A stretch of DNA of 64,000 nucleotides, taken from positions 62,001 through 126,000 of the forward strand of contig JALEKJ010000057.1 in NCBI GenBank assembly GCA_022771695.1, read 5' to 3'. Source of the DNA: Roseburia sp. (GTDB taxonomy: Bacteria > Bacillota > Clostridia > Lachnospirales > Lachnospiraceae). Position 1 is the first letter of the stretch. Each line of letters begins with the position of its first letter. The notes under the pieces were generated by a model. It saw only the letters and a list, made by a program, of their open reading frames with translations. It was not told where the DNA came from and ran no database searches. A program made the translations under genes and the position numbers. This document shows positions 61,881 to 64,000 of this stretch, piece by piece.

Positions 61881-63503
61881 ATGGATTTTAGCGAATACAA
61901 TGAGGTGGTCAGAGCATGGATGAACGAGGTGCTTCGAAACCGTGGCGTGAATGCAGAACTTACACTCAAGTACTGCGCAGATATCGAACAATATGGAACC
62001 AAGCTTGATGATGCAAAGCTGCTGGGGTTTGCGTGCTACTATAGTGGGGAGACCTACTACGTGCTCAATGATGTTGCGAATTTGTTTCGCTATATTACGA
62101 GAGCAATCACGTATCTGGATCAGTCGGAGCAGTGGGAGATGGTTGCAAGGGCATACAATGTGATGGCGATTACTTCGCTGAACCGCGGGAACGCACCGAT
62201 TGCAATGGACTATTACCTGACGGGTTTGAGTTACTGCAAGAAATATCATTTGTATCAGGAAGAAAATATGATACATCTGAATCTGGGGAATCTGTATCTG
62301 TCAAACGGGCAGTATAGTGAGGCACAGAAGTATTTTGAGCGAGTGCAAAGATATGTAAAAGAAGAAAAGGAATCTGAGGACTACTATAGTCTGATGAGCT
62401 GCATTTCGGTGAATCTTGGAAAATGTTATCTGCTTGGCGAACGGTCGGAGCGTGCGCAGGAGTACGTTGATTATATTGACAGAGAGTGCTGGGCGCAGCT
62501 ACAGAAGCCTGAGCAACTTGATGTGCTTTGCTTTAAGACACATTTTTACCATGCGGTCGGACGCATTTCCATGCGCGATGAGTGTATTGCGAAGATACAT
62601 GAGCAGGTAGATGTGGATATGGCGGTTATGGATGTGTTCGATGATTTCTACGAACTATGCCAACTGTTGCTGGAAATAGGTAATGAGGATGCGTTTTGGG
62701 ATATTTTGAATATCTTGGAGGAATTAACAAAAAATGCCAAGATTATTAACTTACAGCGGAGAATTATATCATTAAAAATCAAATATTATCGCAGACATCA
62801 TGATAGCGCCGGCTATCTGCAGGCGACGGGTCTTTACTATGAGCTGACGGAGGTTATGGAGCGGGAGAATCAGTATATGATTGCGAACATGCTCGCGGTG
62901 CGCAGTTCGTTGGAACAATCCAATGAAAAAAGACGGGAGATAGAGCAGGTGAATGCGACGCTTCAGGAGAAGTCGGAGACGGACCCGCTGACACATCTTG
63001 CCAACCGTTTCCGTCTGAATTCCTATTCGGAGCAGGCGTTTGAACGGGCACTTTGCGGAGGAAAACCGTTTGCCGTGGAGATTTTAGACATTGATTACTT
63101 CAAGGAATATAATGACAACTATGGACATCAGGCGGGAGACGAGTGCATTGTCATGATTGCGGATGAACTGAAAAAGATGCAGGATGGCCGCATTTTCTGC
63201 GCACGGTATGGCGGAGACGAGTTTGTTATTATTTATGAGGGAATGACGGAAAAAGAGGTCTTTGCGGAGGCGGAGAATCTAAGGGAGCGTATTTTAGCAC
63301 GCAAGCTGGAGCATGCATATTCCAAGGCATTGCCGATTGTCACGATTTCGCAGGGAATCTGCGTTGATATTCCGGCAGAGGAGACGCGAAGCTGGGACTT
63401 TTTGCATGCGGCGGATAATATGCTTTATCAGGTAAAAAAGCAGAGCCGTAACAATATTGCACTCGGAAGATTGGAAGAGTCAGAGATAAGAATGGGTTAT
63501 TGA
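61881..63503 (+). CDS. TPR-containing diguanylate cyclase (GGDEF)
   Basis: TPR-like N-terminus; DPLTHLANRFRL, ARYGGDEFVIIYEG. Confidence 0.93.
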   Translation: MDFSEYNEVVRAWMNEVLRNRGVNAELTLKYCADIEQYGTKLDDAKLLGFACYYSGETYYVLNDVANLFRYITRAITYLDQSEQWEMVARAYNVMAITSLNRGNAPIAMDYYLTGLSYCKKYHLYQEENMIHLNLGNLYLSNGQYSEAQKYFERVQRYVKEEKESEDYYSLMSCISVNLGKCYLLGERSERAQEYVDYIDRECWAQLQKPEQLDVLCFKTHFYHAVGRISMRDECIAKIHEQVDVDMAVMDVFDDFYELCQLLLEIGNEDAFWDILNILEELTKNAKIINLQRRIISLKIKYYRRHHDSAGYLQATGLYYELTEVMERENQYMIANMLAVRSSLEQSNEKRREIEQVNATLQEKSETDPLTHLANRFRLNSYSEQAFERALCGGKPFAVEILDIDYFKEYNDNYGHQAGDECIVMIADELKKMQDGRIFCARYGGDEFVIIYEGMTEKEVFAEAENLRERILARKLEHAYSKALPIVTISQGICVDIPAEETRSWDFLHAADNMLYQVKKQSRNNIALGRLEESEIRMGY

Positions 63504-63705
63504 TATCAGAGGAAACATTTATCAGTGCGGGCATAGAATATATAGCAGGAGAGAAAACCCGCAATCGAACCTATACATTTTTACGAAAGAAAGTAGATAA
63601 ATTGCTTTGCTGTATGAATAAGATACCTTTCTGTCGATTGCTTTTTATATGAGTAAAGCCTTAACCTGATGAGGGTTAGGGTTACATAAGAAAGGGAGAA
63701 TATTC

Positions 63706-63832
63706 TTGACAAATCTGGGAGGGCATGTTATCGTTTAACGTACTGCGCGTGCCACAATGGGGAGTCGTAGGACATGGCGCGGCAACGATAAGGAACAATG
63801 TGTGAGGGGCGCATCATAGCGCCCTTTTTTTA
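63706..63832 (+). promoter_or_regulatory. Promoter plus structured leader with terminator upstream of the DEAD-box helicase
   Basis: TTGACA - 17 bp - TATCGT; GGGCGC-ATCATA-GCGCCC + T8 at 63807-63832. Confidence 0.65.
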
Positions 63833-63857
63833 AGTCATAAACAGGAAGGAAAAAGAA

Positions 63858-64000
63858 ATGGAAACAGTAAGATTTGATGAATTAGATTTATATCCGCAGG
63901 TGCTTCGGGCGATTGCGGAGATGGGATTCGAGGAGGCGACACCGATTCAGAGTCAGGCAATCCCGGTTGTGATGTCCGGCGTGGATGTGATTGGACAGGC
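63858..64000 (+). CDS. DEAD-box RNA helicase (5' end only, truncated by window)
   Basis: METVRFDELDLYPQVLRAIAEMGFEEATPIQSQAIPVVMSGVDVIGQ Q-motif region. Confidence 0.9.
   Translation, partial: METVRFDELDLYPQVLRAIAEMGFEEATPIQSQAIPVVMSGVDVIGQ

Noticed and set aside
63661-63690. TTAACCTGATGAGGGTTAGGGTT as a tRNA fragment or telomere-like repeat
   Set aside because: No cloverleaf or continued repeat; just a small hairpin-forming segment.

Overview
This 64 kb window is a chromosomal segment of a Firmicute, probably Lachnospiraceae/Clostridia by gene content. No database search was run, so the taxon is an inference. Gene order: ppk; a quorum-sensing-like, double-glycine peptide export locus (about 2.2-13.4 kb: LytTR regulator, GHKL kinase, C39 peptidase ABC transporter, HlyD protein, three precursors sharing one leader); a truncated sigma/anti-sigma pair; a Pho regulon (pstSCAB-phoU, Na/Pi symporter, phoBR); an AT-rich island with an XRE regulator; a large GH53 galactanase; a SWIM/SNF2 helicase; riboswitch-mntP; a Ca/Na antiporter; a ~585-nt long hairpin; an HTH + HipA-like kinase pair; T-box-metG; an nhaC-type antiporter; an ABC-2 exporter with two-component system; TetR-MMPL-GLUG surface protein; tatD; an SOS-type radical SAM DNA repair pair; ksgA; spoIID/spoIIQ-like genes; a GGDEF protein; and the start of a DEAD-box helicase gene. 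The most unusual element is a non-coding array at 23104-23405. The 8-bp motif TACGGTTA occurs at 23104, 23157, 23210, 23263, 23316 and 23369, exactly 53 bp apart. Its reverse complement TAACCGTA (degenerate in some copies) occurs at 23133, 23186, 23239, 23292, 23345 and 23398, also exactly 53 bp apart. The 21-bp and 16-bp spacers between them are not conserved in sequence. The array is flanked by an exact 14-bp direct repeat and lies directly downstream of an XRE regulator. It does not fit CRISPR, integron attC or ordinary tandem repeats. Other notable items: an unannotated 19-aa peptide ORF with LytTR-type direct repeats; three leader/hairpin/membrane-protein cassettes; a circularly permuted PstS; and a long hairpin with G-U covariation.
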